Assembly (NCBI RefSeq): GCF_029977985.1
Contig: NZ_JARKOT010000092.1
Span: 1 to 64,000, forward strand
Origin: Propioniciclava sp.
GTDB taxonomy: Bacteria > Actinomycetota > Actinomycetes > Propionibacteriales > Propionibacteriaceae
Length of the DNA: 64,000 bases
Direction of reading: 5' to 3'
Below the pieces are notes generated by a model, which did no database searches, was not told the DNA's origin, and was given only the letters and a program-made list of their open reading frames with translations. Below, piece by piece: positions 39,242-47,228 of the stretch (the stretch's first letter is position 1; each line of letters starts with the position of its first letter). The position numbers and the translations under genes are program-made.

Positions 39242-40381
39242 TCAGGCGTCGGGGCGGAGGTCGCCGACCGGGTCGACGGGCTCGCCGGCCGTCAGTTCGT
39301 TGCCCGGCGTCACCTTGCCCTGCTCGATCTTCTGCGCCTCGGCGATGGCCTGGTTGACCGACTTGGCCGACTCGGCCTCCTCGGCCTTCTTGGACGCCTC
39401 GATCTCGGCGAACACGTCGACCTTCTTCGGCGCCTCGAAGCGGCTCGGGTCGACGGCGCCGAACGCCTTCGAGGCGAGCTCGCCGACGCTGCCGCCGCCC
39501 AGGCCCTTCAGGGCGTCGTTGAGCTCGGACGGGATGATCCACATCTTGTTGGCATCGCCCTTGGCGAGTTGGGGCAGCATCTGCAGGTACTGGTAGGCGA
39601 GCAGGCCCTGATCGGGCTCGGCGGCGTGGATGGCGTGGAACACGGTCGTGATGGCCTGCGCCTCGCCTTCGGCCCGCAGCATGGACGCCTGCCGATCCGC
39701 CTGGGCCCGGAGGACCGCGGACTCCCGCTCACCCTGGGCGCGGAGGATGCTCGACTCACGGTCGCCGGACGCCGACAGGATCTGGCTCTGCCGCTGGCCC
39801 TCGGCCAGCAGGATCTGGGCGCGCTTCTCGCGCTCGGCGCGCGCGCCCTTCTCCATCGCGTCGCGGATCGTGGCGGGGGGCTCGATCGAGCGCAACTCGA
39901 CGCGGTTGACCTTGATGCCCCACTTGCCCGTGGCCTCGTCGAGGACAGCGCGCAGCTTCTGGTTGATCTCCTCGCGGCTCGTCAGGGTCTGCTCGAGGTC
40001 CATGCCGCCGATGATGTTGCGCAGCGTGGTCATGGTGAGCTGCTCGATGGCCTGGATGTAGTTCTGCGCCTCGTAGGCGGCCCGCACCGGATCGACGATC
40101 TGGTAGTAGATGACCGAGTCGATGCCCACCATCAGGTTGTCCTCGGTGATGACGCCCTGCGGCGGGAAGGGCACGACAGCCTCGCGCATGTCCATCGTGT
40201 AGCGGACGCGGTCGATGAACGGGACGATGAGGTGCAGGCCGGGCTCGATGGTCTTGTGGAACTTGCCGAGGCGCTGCACGATGCCGACCTGCATCTGCTG
40301 CACCACGCGCACGCCGAGGGCGAGCCCGACGATCGCGACCACGGCGATCATCAGGAGAAGGACGGTCAGGACGGGTGGCAT
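39242..40381 (-). CDS. SPFH/Band 7 membrane protein (QmcA-like)
   Basis: A 379-residue stomatin-like protein. One N-terminal helix (LTVLLLMIAVVAIVGLALGV) is followed by the Band 7 domain (QMQVGIVQRLGKFHKTIEPGL, INQKLRAVLDEATGKWGI). A long Glu/Arg/Ala-rich coiled coil comes next, with repeated QRQSQILSASGDRESSILRAQ-like units, and a charged tail. Such proteins form rings that scaffold membrane proteases or fluid domains. GAGGAGT precedes the ATG. The NfeD gene lies just upstream on the same strand, the usual partnership. Confidence 0.9.
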   Translation of the reverse strand: MPPVLTVLLLMIAVVAIVGLALGVRVVQQMQVGIVQRLGKFHKTIEPGLHLIVPFIDRVRYTMDMREAVVPFPPQGVITEDNLMVGIDSVIYYQIVDPVRAAYEAQNYIQAIEQLTMTTLRNIIGGMDLEQTLTSREEINQKLRAVLDEATGKWGIKVNRVELRSIEPPATIRDAMEKGARAEREKRAQILLAEGQRQSQILSASGDRESSILRAQGERESAVLRAQADRQASMLRAEGEAQAITTVFHAIHAAEPDQGLLAYQYLQMLPQLAKGDANKMWIIPSELNDALKGLGGGSVGELASKAFGAVDPSRFEAPKKVDVFAEIEASKKAEEAESAKSVNQAIAEAQKIEQGKVTPGNELTAGEPVDPVGDLRPDA

Positions 40382-40427
40382 GGGGAACTCCTCACGAGTG
40401 CTGGGTTCACCCCCACCCTACCCGCCG

Positions 40428-40895
40428 TCAGGAGCCGGACAGCGGCTTGTGCCGCGGGTACACCACCGCCGTCACGCCGTCGATTTCGAAGACCTCCACT
40501 TCGACGCCAGCGGCGATCGGCTCGCCGTCGTAGCTGCGCGCCGACCAAACCTCGCCGTTGATCTTCGCCTCGCCGTCGGACGCCGTGATCTCGCGCAGGG
40601 AGCGGCCCGTGGAACCGACCATCTTGTCGATCGAGCTGCGGTAGCCGGGCCCTTGGTGGAGGCGCTTCAACAGCTCGGGGCGCAGCAGGCCAAGCAGTGC
40701 GACCGCCACGACGACCGCCACGAGCAGGTGCAGCCAGACGAGCCCCGGGAACGCCAGGGCCGTCAGGCCGCCGGCGAGGGCGCCCCCCGCGAGCATGAGC
40801 AGGGTCAGGTCCAGGGTGAGCATCTCGGAGACGGCGAGGACACCGGCGGCCATCAGCCAGATCACCCAGAAGTTGTCCTGCACCCACTCCCACAT
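40428..40895 (-). CDS. NfeD family protein
   Basis: A 155-residue short-form NfeD with two or three N-terminal helices (about 8-28, 32-48 and 55-72) and a C-terminal OB-fold domain (MVGSTGRSLREITASDGEAKINGEVWSAR). NfeD proteins anchor and modulate SPFH partners; the SPFH gene begins 46 bases downstream. Its ATG at 40895 follows the ABC ATPase stop by one base, so all three are probably co-transcribed. Confidence 0.9.
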   Translation of the reverse strand: MWEWVQDNFWVIWLMAAGVLAVSEMLTLDLTLLMLAGGALAGGLTALAFPGLVWLHLLVAVVVAVALLGLLRPELLKRLHQGPGYRSSIDKMVGSTGRSLREITASDGEAKINGEVWSARSYDGEPIAAGVEVEVFEIDGVTAVVYPRHKPLSGS

Positions 40896-40896
40896 G

Positions 40897-41679
40897 TCAG
40901 GCCGCCCGCGCGCTGTACCGGTCGCCCTCGACGCTGACGTGGAGGCTCAGGTCGAAGGTGCGGCTGAGCAGGTCGTCGGTGAGGGTCTCGCCGATGGGCC
41001 CCGCCGCCACGACGCGACCCCCCTTGAGCAGCAGGGCGTGCGTCATGCCGGGCGGGATCTCTTCCAGGTGGTGCGTGACGAGCACCGTCGCCGGGGCGTG
41101 GGGGTCGCCGACGATGTCGGTGAGCGTCGCCACGAGCGACTCGCGGCCGGCGAGGTCGAGGCCGGCCGCCGGCTCGTCGAGCAGCAGCAACTCGGGATCG
41201 GTCATGAGGGCGCGCGCGATCTGCACCCGCTTGCGCTCCCCCTCGCTGAGCGTGCCGAAGGTCCGCTTGGACAAGTGCTCCACGCGCAACTGCCTCATGA
41301 GGGACGCCGCCCGCTGGAAGTCGGTGACGTCGTACGACTCCCGCCACCGGCCCATGACCGCATAGCTGGCCGACACCACCACGTTGCCCACCGACTCCGA
41401 CCGGGGGATGCGGTCGGCCAGAGCCGCCGAGGTGACGCCGATGCGCGGCCGCAACTCGAACACGTCGACCGCGCCCAGCACCTCGTCGAGGATCTCGACG
41501 AGACCCGACGTGGGGTGCAACTGCGCCGCGAGCACCTGGAGGAGCGTCGTCTTGCCGGCCCCGTTCGGGCCGACGACGACCCAGCGGTCACGCTCGTCGA
41601 TGCGCCACGACACCTTGTCGAGGAGCGTGTTGCCCCCCCGCACGACGGTCACGTCCGCGAGTTCGACCACTCCTGCCAT
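40897..41679 (-). CDS. stand-alone ABC transporter ATPase
   Basis: A 260-residue ABC ATPase. Walker A is VVGPNGAGKTTLL, the signature is LSEGERKRVQIARAL, Walker B is ELLLLDEPAAGLD, and the H-loop is THHLEEIP. No permease gene adjoins, and sequence such as PRSESVGNVVVSASYAVMGRW resembles the YlmA/ModF-like cytosolic ABC group. It may act without a dedicated transporter. ATG 41679 follows TAGGTT by six bases (leaderless). It leads the ATPase-NfeD-SPFH unit. Confidence 0.86.
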   Translation of the reverse strand: MAGVVELADVTVVRGGNTLLDKVSWRIDERDRWVVVGPNGAGKTTLLQVLAAQLHPTSGLVEILDEVLGAVDVFELRPRIGVTSAALADRIPRSESVGNVVVSASYAVMGRWRESYDVTDFQRAASLMRQLRVEHLSKRTFGTLSEGERKRVQIARALMTDPELLLLDEPAAGLDLAGRESLVATLTDIVGDPHAPATVLVTHHLEEIPPGMTHALLLKGGRVVAAGPIGETLTDDLLSRTFDLSLHVSVEGDRYSARAA

Positions 41680-41685
41680 GCGCCC

Positions 41686-41691
41686 AACCTA
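41686..41691 (-). promoter_or_regulatory. leaderless -10 (TAGGTT) for the ABC ATPase
   Basis: TAGGTT on the minus strand ends six bases before ATG 41679. Confidence 0.45.
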
Positions 41692-41709
41692 CCCCCTCGC
41701 CGGCGCCGC

Positions 41710-42483
41710 TCAGGCGCCGGTCGAGTGCAGGCCGCCGTCGACGTGGATCATCTCGCCGCTCGTCATCGGGAACCAGTCCGACAGCAACGCGACCACGGCC
41801 TTCGCCGTGGGCGTGGCGTCGGAGGCGTCCCAGCCGAGCGGGGCCCGGTCACCCCAGATGTCGTTGAACGACGTCGAGCCCGGGATGGCCTTCTTCGCGA
41901 TCGTGTCGATCGGGCCGGCCGCCACGATGTTGCACCGGACGCCCTCCGGCCCGAGGTAGCGCGCCGTGTAGCGCGAGGCCGATTCGAGCGCCGACTTGGC
42001 CACGCCCATCCAGTCGTAGGTCGGCCAGCTGACGCGGGCGTCGAAGGTCAGCCCCACCACCGAAGCCGTCTCGCCGAACAGCGGCTTGCACGCCATCGTG
42101 AGGCTGACGAGCGAGTAGGCCGAGATGTGCATGGCCGTGGCGACGTCCTCGAACGGGGTGGTGAGGAACTTGCCACCGAGCGCCGTCTCGGGGTTCGCGA
42201 ACGCCACCGAGTGCACGACGCCGTCCAGGCGCTCCACGCCCAGTTCGCGCAACTTCTCGGGCAGCGAGGCCAGGTGGTCGGCGTCCGTCACATCGAGCTC
42301 GAGCACCGCGGGAACGGGGTCGAGCCGCTTGACGATGCGGTGGGTGAGCGACAGCGCCCGCCCGAAGTTCGACACCACCACGGTCGCGCCCTCGGCCGCC
42401 GCGATCTCGGCCACCTTGTAGGCGATCGAGGTGTTCATCGTGACGCCGGTGACGAGAATCGTCTTGCCCTCGAGAATGCCCAT
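41710..42483 (-). CDS. fabI: enoyl-ACP reductase (InhA/FabI type)
   Basis: A 257-residue NADH-dependent enoyl-ACP reductase that completes each fatty-acid elongation cycle. VTGVTMNTSIAYKVAEIAA binds NADH. FDARVSWPTYDWMGVAKSAL carries Tyr156 and Lys163, matching Tyr158/Lys165 of InhA, and PIDTIAKKAIPG is the substrate loop. It follows fabG on the same strand as in the mabA-inhA operon, but a 69-base repeat-containing spacer separates them. AAAGGACTGAC precedes the ATG. Confidence 0.95.
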   Translation of the reverse strand: MGILEGKTILVTGVTMNTSIAYKVAEIAAAEGATVVVSNFGRALSLTHRIVKRLDPVPAVLELDVTDADHLASLPEKLRELGVERLDGVVHSVAFANPETALGGKFLTTPFEDVATAMHISAYSLVSLTMACKPLFGETASVVGLTFDARVSWPTYDWMGVAKSALESASRYTARYLGPEGVRCNIVAAGPIDTIAKKAIPGSTSFNDIWGDRAPLGWDASDATPTAKAVVALLSDWFPMTSGEMIHVDGGLHSTGA

Positions 42484-42494
42484 GTCAGTCCTTT

Positions 42495-42553
42495 CGCTGG
42501 TCGAGCCCGTCGCTGGTCGCAGGTCGTTGATCGCTGGTCGAGCCTGTCGAGAC
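42495..42553 (+). repeat. dispersed GGTCGAGCCTG-type repeat between fabG and fabI
   Basis: CGCTGGTCGAGCCCGTCG (from 42495) and GCTGGTCGAGCCTGTCGAGA (from 42533) are two copies of the dispersed element, filling most of the 69-base spacer and touching the fabG stop. Confidence 0.65.
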
Positions 42554-43269
42554 TAGTGCCCCATGCCGAGGCCGCCGTCGACGCCCAGCACGGTTCCGGA
42601 GATGTAACTGGCCTCGGGCGAGGCCAGGAAGGCCACGGACGCCGCCACCTCGGCCGGGAGCCCGAGGCGTCCGGCCGGGATGGCCGCCTTGTAACCGGCG
42701 ACCGTGTCCTCGGAGAGGACGGCCGTCATGTCGGTCTCGATGAAGCCGGGAGCGACGACGTTCGCGGTGATGCCGCGGCCGCCGAGCTCGCGGGTGAGCG
42801 AGCGGGCCATGCCGACGAGGCCCGACTTGGTGGCCGCGTAGTTGACCTGGCCGGGCGAGCCGTAGAGGCCGACGACCGAGCCGATGAAGATGATGCGGCC
42901 CTTGCGGAGCCGCAGCATACCCTTCGCCGCCCGCTTGGCAACGTTGAACGCGCCCTTCAGGTTCACATCGACGACGGCGTCGAAGTCGGCCTCGCTCATG
43001 CGGAGGATGAGGGTGTCCTTGGTGATGCCGGCGTTCGCCACGGCCACCTCGACCGGACCGTGCGCCTCCTCGGCCGCCTTGAAGGCCGCATCGACGCTCG
43101 CGGCGTCCGACACGTCGCAGGCGATGCCGAGGGCTCCGTCGGGGGCCTTGCCGCTGGTGCTGGCGCTGGCCACCTTGTCGCCGCGGGCAAGAAATTCGGC
43201 AACGATGGCGGCGCCGATGCCCCGGGCTCCGCCGGTGACGAGGATGCTGCGTGGGGTCTGCTCACTCAC
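42553..43269 (-). CDS. fabG: 3-oxoacyl-ACP reductase
   Basis: A 238-residue classical SDR. VTGGARGIGAAIVAEFL binds NADPH, NAGITKD carries the active-site Asn, Ser is in IIFIGSVVGLYG, and the VNYAATKSGLVG segment holds Tyr and Lys. PGFIETDMT completes the FabG signature. It reduces 3-oxoacyl-ACP in fatty-acid synthesis. GTG at 43269 has TAGCGT six bases upstream, suggesting leaderless expression; DUF3099 is divergent 49 bases away. Confidence 0.93.
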   Translation of the reverse strand: MSEQTPRSILVTGGARGIGAAIVAEFLARGDKVASASTSGKAPDGALGIACDVSDAASVDAAFKAAEEAHGPVEVAVANAGITKDTLILRMSEADFDAVVDVNLKGAFNVAKRAAKGMLRLRKGRIIFIGSVVGLYGSPGQVNYAATKSGLVGMARSLTRELGGRGITANVVAPGFIETDMTAVLSEDTVAGYKAAIPAGRLGLPAEVAASVAFLASPEASYISGTVLGVDGGLGMGH

Positions 43270-43275
43270 GGGGCA

Positions 43276-43311
43276 ACGCTAGCGTGCGGCGTCGGGGCGG
43301 GGGGCTAGGCT
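43276..43311. promoter_or_regulatory. divergent leaderless promoters of fabG and the DUF3099 gene
   Basis: In the 49-base gap TAGCGT (43281-43276, minus) ends six bases before the fabG GTG. TAGGCT (43306-43311, plus) ends seven bases before ATG 43319. Confidence 0.5.
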
Positions 43312-43318
43312 GGCCGAC

Positions 43319-43642
43319 ATGCCCTCGCGGTCGCGGCCCACCATCATCACGGACGCGCGGTACGGCACGACGCTGTCCGTGGACGCCCGCGAGCGCCGCT
43401 ACCTGTGGACGATGGCGTTCCGCGTCGTCGCGTTCCTGGCGGCCGTCATGTCTCCCCTGCCGTGGAACGTGCTGCTCATCGCGGCGGCCGCGTTCCTGCC
43501 GGCCATCGCCGTGCTGCTGGGCAACGCCCGCGACAACAGCCCCGCCCCGGTCGTCGGGGACGACGTGGTGCCCGACCGGCCGGCCCTCGGTGCCGGCACG
43601 GTCGTGCCGGGCGAGGTCGACCCCGAGGGCGGGGCGCGGTGA
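43319..43642 (+). CDS. DUF3099 family small membrane protein
   Basis: A 107-residue protein. The N-terminal TIITDARYGTTLSVDARERRYLWTM and two helices (about 31-47 and 51-68) match DUF3099, an actinobacterial family often found between fabG and SURF1. The C-terminal 35 residues are acidic and Pro/Val-rich. Its TGA overlaps the SURF1 GTG. Function unknown. Confidence 0.85.
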   Translation: MPSRSRPTIITDARYGTTLSVDARERRYLWTMAFRVVAFLAAVMSPLPWNVLLIAAAAFLPAIAVLLGNARDNSPAPVVGDDVVPDRPALGAGTVVPGEVDPEGGAR

Positions 43643-44412
43643 AGGGCATCCCCTGGACGCGATGGCTGCTGCTCACCCTCTTCGTGGTTGCCCTCGCCAT
43701 CACGTTCGTCAATCTGGGCCGGTGGCAACTCGACCGGCTCGAGCAGCGGCGCGACCGCAACGCCGTCGTCGTCGAGCACGAGAACGCGCCCGTGGCGGAG
43801 TTCGACGCCATCTACACCCGCGAGATCACCGAGGCCGACCAGTGGCAGCGGGTGCGGCTGAGCGGCACCTACGACGCCGCACACCAGTTGGTCGTGCGCT
43901 ACCGGTCGATCGAGGGGGCGACGGGCTGGGAGATCGTCGCGCCGCTCGACCTGGCCGACGGGCGGACGGTCCTGGTCGACCGCGGCTTCGTCGAGCGCCC
44001 CCGCGACCAGGACTTCCCGACCGTGGCGCCCCCGCCGCCGGCCGGCGAGGTGACGCTCGTCGGGTATGTGCGGCGCAACGAGCAGGGCCGCGACAGCGCC
44101 GTCACCCCCGATTCCGGCGCCGTGATGCTCATCAACTCCGACGCGATCGGCGCATGGCTGGGCCGGGACGTGGTGAACGGCTACGTCGGCGTCGTGGAGT
44201 CCGAGCCGGCCGACCCCGGCTTCACCGTCGTCGAGCCGCCACCGCTCACCGAGGGTTCGCACCTGAGCTACGCCCTGCAGTGGTTCGCGTTCACCGCGAT
44301 CGCCGGTGTCGGGTTCGTGCTGCTGATCCGCAACGATCTGCGCGACCGGAAGAAGATGGCGGCACGAGCGGCGGCGTCGGTGCCGGCGTCCGTGTCGAAG
44401 GAGGAGGACTGA
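43639..44412 (+). CDS. SURF1 family cytochrome oxidase assembly protein
   Basis: A 257-residue SURF1 protein with N-terminal (WLLLTLFVVALAITFVNLG) and C-terminal (FAFTAIAGVGFVLLI) helices flanking an external domain. NLGRWQLDRLEQR and TGWEIVAPLDLADGRTVLVDRGFV are hallmark motifs. SURF1 helps haem insertion into aa3-type cytochrome c oxidase, so the organism probably respires oxygen. No cox genes are nearby. GTG 43639 overlaps the DUF3099 stop; its own TGA shares one base with the next ATG. Confidence 0.92.
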   Translation: MKGIPWTRWLLLTLFVVALAITFVNLGRWQLDRLEQRRDRNAVVVEHENAPVAEFDAIYTREITEADQWQRVRLSGTYDAAHQLVVRYRSIEGATGWEIVAPLDLADGRTVLVDRGFVERPRDQDFPTVAPPPPAGEVTLVGYVRRNEQGRDSAVTPDSGAVMLINSDAIGAWLGRDVVNGYVGVVESEPADPGFTVVEPPPLTEGSHLSYALQWFAFTAIAGVGFVLLIRNDLRDRKKMAARAAASVPASVSKEED

Positions 44413-45167
44413 TGGATCTCGGGCTGGCCGGCAAGGTGTTCGTGGTCACGGCCGCCTCGGGCGGCCTCGGCCGGGCGGCTGCCGAGGCGCTCGTGGGCGA
44501 AGGCGCCCAAGTGGTGCTCGTCGCGCGGCGCCCCGAGCCGTTGGACGCCGCCGTGGCGGCGCTCGGCCCGGCGGCCGTGGGGCTGGCGGCCGACGTGACC
44601 GAACCGGAGACGGCCCGGCGGGCGGTGGAGTTGGCCCTGGAGCGCTTCGGGCGGCTCGACGGGGCGCTCGTGAGCGTCGGCGGCCCGCCGCGCGGCACCG
44701 TGCTGGAGACCACCGAGGACGTGTGGCGCGACGCGTTCGCGTCGGTCGTGCTGCCGGCGCTGCGGGTGGCGCGCGAGGTGGTCGCGGCGGCATCCGGACC
44801 GGTGGCGCTGGCGTTCGTGCTCTCCACCTCGGCGAAGGAGCCGTTGGCTGTCATGGCCCCGTCGAACGTGACGCGGCCCGGGCTGGCGATGGTGCTCAAG
44901 CAGATGGCTGACGAGGTGGGCCCGTCGGGGTCGCGGGTCGTCGGGCTCATGCCGGGCACCATTCAGACCGACCGGATCGAGTTCATCACCTCCCAGGCCG
45001 ACGACCCCGCGGCCGCCCTGGCCCAGATGGGAGCATCGGCGGCCTTGCGGCGCGTCGGGCAGCCGGCCGAGTTCGGGCGCGTGGCCGCCTTCGTGCTGTC
45101 CGATGCGGCGAGCTTCCTCACGGGCTGCATGATCCCGGTCGACGGCGGCCGCCTGCGCGGGCTCTGA
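44412..45167 (+). CDS. SDR-fold protein lacking the catalytic Tyr/Lys
   Basis: A 251-residue SDR resembling FabG. The cofactor loop TAASGGLGRAAAEALVGEGA and the end GCMIPVDGGRLRGL are normal. In the active site the usual Tyr-x3-Lys is Ser-x3-Arg (APSNVTRPGLAMV), while the preceding Ser (LSTSAKEP) is kept. Related atypical SDRs with a PN-x2-R segment exist, so it may use other chemistry or be structural. It is the third gene of the DUF3099-SURF1 operon and has one base before rlmA. Confidence 0.82.
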   Translation: MDLGLAGKVFVVTAASGGLGRAAAEALVGEGAQVVLVARRPEPLDAAVAALGPAAVGLAADVTEPETARRAVELALERFGRLDGALVSVGGPPRGTVLETTEDVWRDAFASVVLPALRVAREVVAAASGPVALAFVLSTSAKEPLAVMAPSNVTRPGLAMVLKQMADEVGPSGSRVVGLMPGTIQTDRIEFITSQADDPAAALAQMGASAALRRVGQPAEFGRVAAFVLSDAASFLTGCMIPVDGGRLRGL

Positions 45168-45168
45168 C

Positions 45169-45972
45169 GTGCTGGACGCCGCCCGCGGCCTGCTCGCCTG
45201 CCCCGTGTGCGCAGGCGCGCTCGACGTGGCGGAGCGCCCGGTGCGGTGCCGGTCCGCGCACAGCTTCGACGTGGCCCGGCAGGGGTATGTGAACCTGCTC
45301 GGGAGCACACCCCCGGCGAACGCCGACACAGCTGCCATGGTGGCCGCACGCGAGCGGGTGCTGGCCTCGGGGGCGTTCGACGCCGTGGATGCACTCGTCG
45401 CGCGACGGGCCGGTGCGGCCGGCTGCAGGACGGTGCTCGACGCCGGCGGAGGGACGGGCCATCACCTCGCGCGCCTGCTCGACGCACTGCCGGACGCCCG
45501 CGGCGTCAGCTGCGACGTGTCCGTGGCGGCGGCGAAGCGGGCCGGGCGGGCGCATGAGCGCGCGGCGTCCGTGGTGGCCGACACCTGGGGCACCCTGCCG
45601 CTGCTCTCACGCCGGTTCGACCTGGTGACGTGCTGGTTCGCGCCCCGGAACATGGCCGAGTTCGCCCGGGTGCTGGGCGACGACGGGTTGCTGGTCGTCG
45701 TGACCCCCGACGCCGGCCACCTCGCCGCCGTCCGCGAGCGCTACGGCCTGCTCGGCATCGAGCCCGACAAGGGAGACCGGCTGCTGCGGGCGGCGTCCGG
45801 GTTCTTCACGGCCGTGGGCAGCCAGAGGGTCCGGACGCCGCTGGCCGCCTCCGCCGGACTCATCGCGGACCTGGTCGCGATGGGTCCGAACGCCTTCCAC
45901 GGCGTCCCCGACGACGTCGACGCGCTGGAGACCGAGGTCGCCGTGACCGTGTGGCTGTTCCGACGGTCCTGA
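45169..45972 (+). CDS. rlmA: 23S rRNA (guanine-N1) methyltransferase, RlmA family
   Basis: A 267-residue methyltransferase. The N-terminal zinc finger Cys11-x2-Cys14...Cys27-x3-His31 and the SFDVARQGYVNLL strand are RlmA hallmarks. The SAM-binding VLDAGGGTGHHLARLL and WFAPRNMAEF follow, and MGPNAFH near the end is typical. It methylates G745 or G748 of 23S rRNA helix 35. Actinobacterial relatives (RlmA-II) can modify macrolide sensitivity; the position cannot be decided from sequence alone. GTG 45169 follows the SDR stop by one base. Confidence 0.9.
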   Translation: MLDAARGLLACPVCAGALDVAERPVRCRSAHSFDVARQGYVNLLGSTPPANADTAAMVAARERVLASGAFDAVDALVARRAGAAGCRTVLDAGGGTGHHLARLLDALPDARGVSCDVSVAAAKRAGRAHERAASVVADTWGTLPLLSRRFDLVTCWFAPRNMAEFARVLGDDGLLVVVTPDAGHLAAVRERYGLLGIEPDKGDRLLRAASGFFTAVGSQRVRTPLAASAGLIADLVAMGPNAFHGVPDDVDALETEVAVTVWLFRRS

Positions 45973-45976
45973 CCTT

Positions 45977-46016
45977 CATATCGTTTAACGGACGGTTCAT
46001 ATTGTTTTGCGATATG
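45977..46016 (+). promoter_or_regulatory. AT-rich direct-repeat operator upstream of the DUF2975-XRE pair
   Basis: CATATCGTTTAACG (45977-45990) and CATATTGTTTTGCG (45998-46011) match at 11 of 14 positions with a 21-base period, two DNA turns. The outer CATATCG also pairs with CGATATG (46010-46016). The AT-rich 50-base segment stands out in a GC-rich neighbourhood and ends nine bases before the DUF2975 ATG. It is the likely binding site of the downstream HTH protein. Confidence 0.6.
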
Positions 46017-46024
46017 ATGGGAGC

Positions 46025-46504
46025 ATGTCCACGCTGCTGAGACTCCTGCTGTCCGGCCTGCTCACCGTGCTCGCCCTGGGCGTCTTGTTCGTCATGGGGT
46101 TGCTCGCCCCCCTGGCTGCGGCACAGCTCGCCGAGTCGTTCCCCGAGGTCGCGTACCTGCGGTGGCCCTACACGGTGCTGCTCTGGGTCACGGGCGCGTG
46201 CGCGCTGGTCGTGATCGGGCTCGCGGCGTCGGTGGTGTCGCTCGCGGGCCGGGACCGGTTCTGGTCGGCGCCGACGGTGCGGGCGTTCGGGCTCGCCGCG
46301 ATCGCCCTGGTCGTGACCGGGGCCGTGTTCCTCGGCATCGACGCGCACCTCACCTTCTGGGTGCGCGCCAACCCGCCGGCCGTGGCGTACGGCCTGCTCG
46401 GCGGGGCGCTGGTGTGCCTCACCGCGGCCGCCGCGTGCTGGGCGGCCCGCGGAGAGGTCACGCGCGGCATGACGGTCCGCGACGAGTGGGCGGCTTTCGT
46501 CTGA
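46025..46504 (+). CDS. DUF2975 family membrane protein
   Basis: A 159-residue protein with four helices (about 5-30, 48-75, 87-106 and 118-140), matching DUF2975 (YoaS-like). Such proteins are usually encoded directly before a small XRE regulator, as here (TGA and ATG share one base). The pair behaves as a membrane-protein/autoregulator cassette of unknown physiological role. GATGGGAGC precedes ATG 46025. Confidence 0.8.
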   Translation: MSTLLRLLLSGLLTVLALGVLFVMGLLAPLAAAQLAESFPEVAYLRWPYTVLLWVTGACALVVIGLAASVVSLAGRDRFWSAPTVRAFGLAAIALVVTGAVFLGIDAHLTFWVRANPPAVAYGLLGGALVCLTAAAACWAARGEVTRGMTVRDEWAAFV

Positions 46505-46758
46505 TGATCGTCGTCACGCTCGACGTCGCCCTCGCCCGCGCGAAGATGACGGTCACCGAACTCGCGGACCGCGTGGGCATCACCCAGGCCAACCTGTCGA
46601 ACCTCAAGAACGGTCGCGCCCGCGGCGTCCGCTTCTCGACGCTGGACGCCATCTGCCGCGAGCTCGGCTGCCAACCGGCCGACCTGCTCGCCCATGCGCC
46701 CGACGCCGACGGTCGTCACTCCACCAGCCAGCCGCGTTCCCGCAGCGCGGCGCCGTAG
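46504..46758 (+). CDS. XRE-family (YozG-like) HTH regulator
   Basis: An 84-residue Cro/CI-type DNA-binding protein. The HTH is TVTELADRVGITQANLSNLKNG, then STLDAICRELGCQPADLL, the typical YozG-like core of about 68 residues. A 15-residue Ser/Arg tail extends it. The tail's last 43 bases are antisense to the end of the SRPBCC gene, so it may be a recent stop-codon loss. It probably represses its own operon through the repeats at 45977-46016. Confidence 0.85.
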   Translation: MIVVTLDVALARAKMTVTELADRVGITQANLSNLKNGRARGVRFSTLDAICRELGCQPADLLAHAPDADGRHSTSQPRSRSAAP

Positions 46759-47228
46759 GCGGCGTGACGCTCCTGCCAGATTTCCATCCAGTCGGACGCC
46801 TCGTGTCCGGCGAGGTGGGCGGTGAGGAAGGGATCGAGGTAGGTCTCCCACCCGGCGCCGTACCCGGCTGCGGCCAGGGCGGTCAGGCGCTCGTGGACGA
46901 GGGTGAGCCGAGCGTCGTCGCCGGCCGCGGTAACCGTGACGGTGAGGAGCGTGTCCACGCCTCCCACCGGCCAGGTGAACGCGAACGAGGACGCGGGCTC
47001 GCAGGCGACGATCGTGCACACGGGGGCGTCCATGTCGTCGAACTTCTGCACGAACGTGCCGCCCACCCGGAGCTCGCCCTCGACGGGCGCGTACCAGCGC
47101 GCGAGCCGTTCGGGGTCGGTGACGGCCGCCCACAGGTCGGCGGCGGAGGTGCGGTAGATGCGGTCGAAGGCGACGGCGACGGTCTCGTCGGCGGCGCGGG
47201 AGAGGGCTGCCTGGATTTCGGTGCTCAT
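46716..47228 (-). CDS. SRPBCC (AHSA1/START-like) domain protein
   Basis: A 170-residue single-domain SRPBCC protein. AFDRIYRTSAADLWAAVTDPERLARWYAPVEGELRVGG and the closing GWETYLDPFLTAHL are typical of the AHSA1-like group. It is encoded directly behind an ArsR regulator (ATGA overlap), a very common actinobacterial pairing whose ligand is generally unknown. Cytoplasmic. The C-terminal coding end overlaps the XRE gene by 43 bases. Confidence 0.9.
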   Translation of the reverse strand: MSTEIQAALSRAADETVAVAFDRIYRTSAADLWAAVTDPERLARWYAPVEGELRVGGTFVQKFDDMDAPVCTIVACEPASSFAFTWPVGGVDTLLTVTVTAAGDDARLTLVHERLTALAAAGYGAGWETYLDPFLTAHLAGHEASDWMEIWQERHAAYGAALRERGWLVE

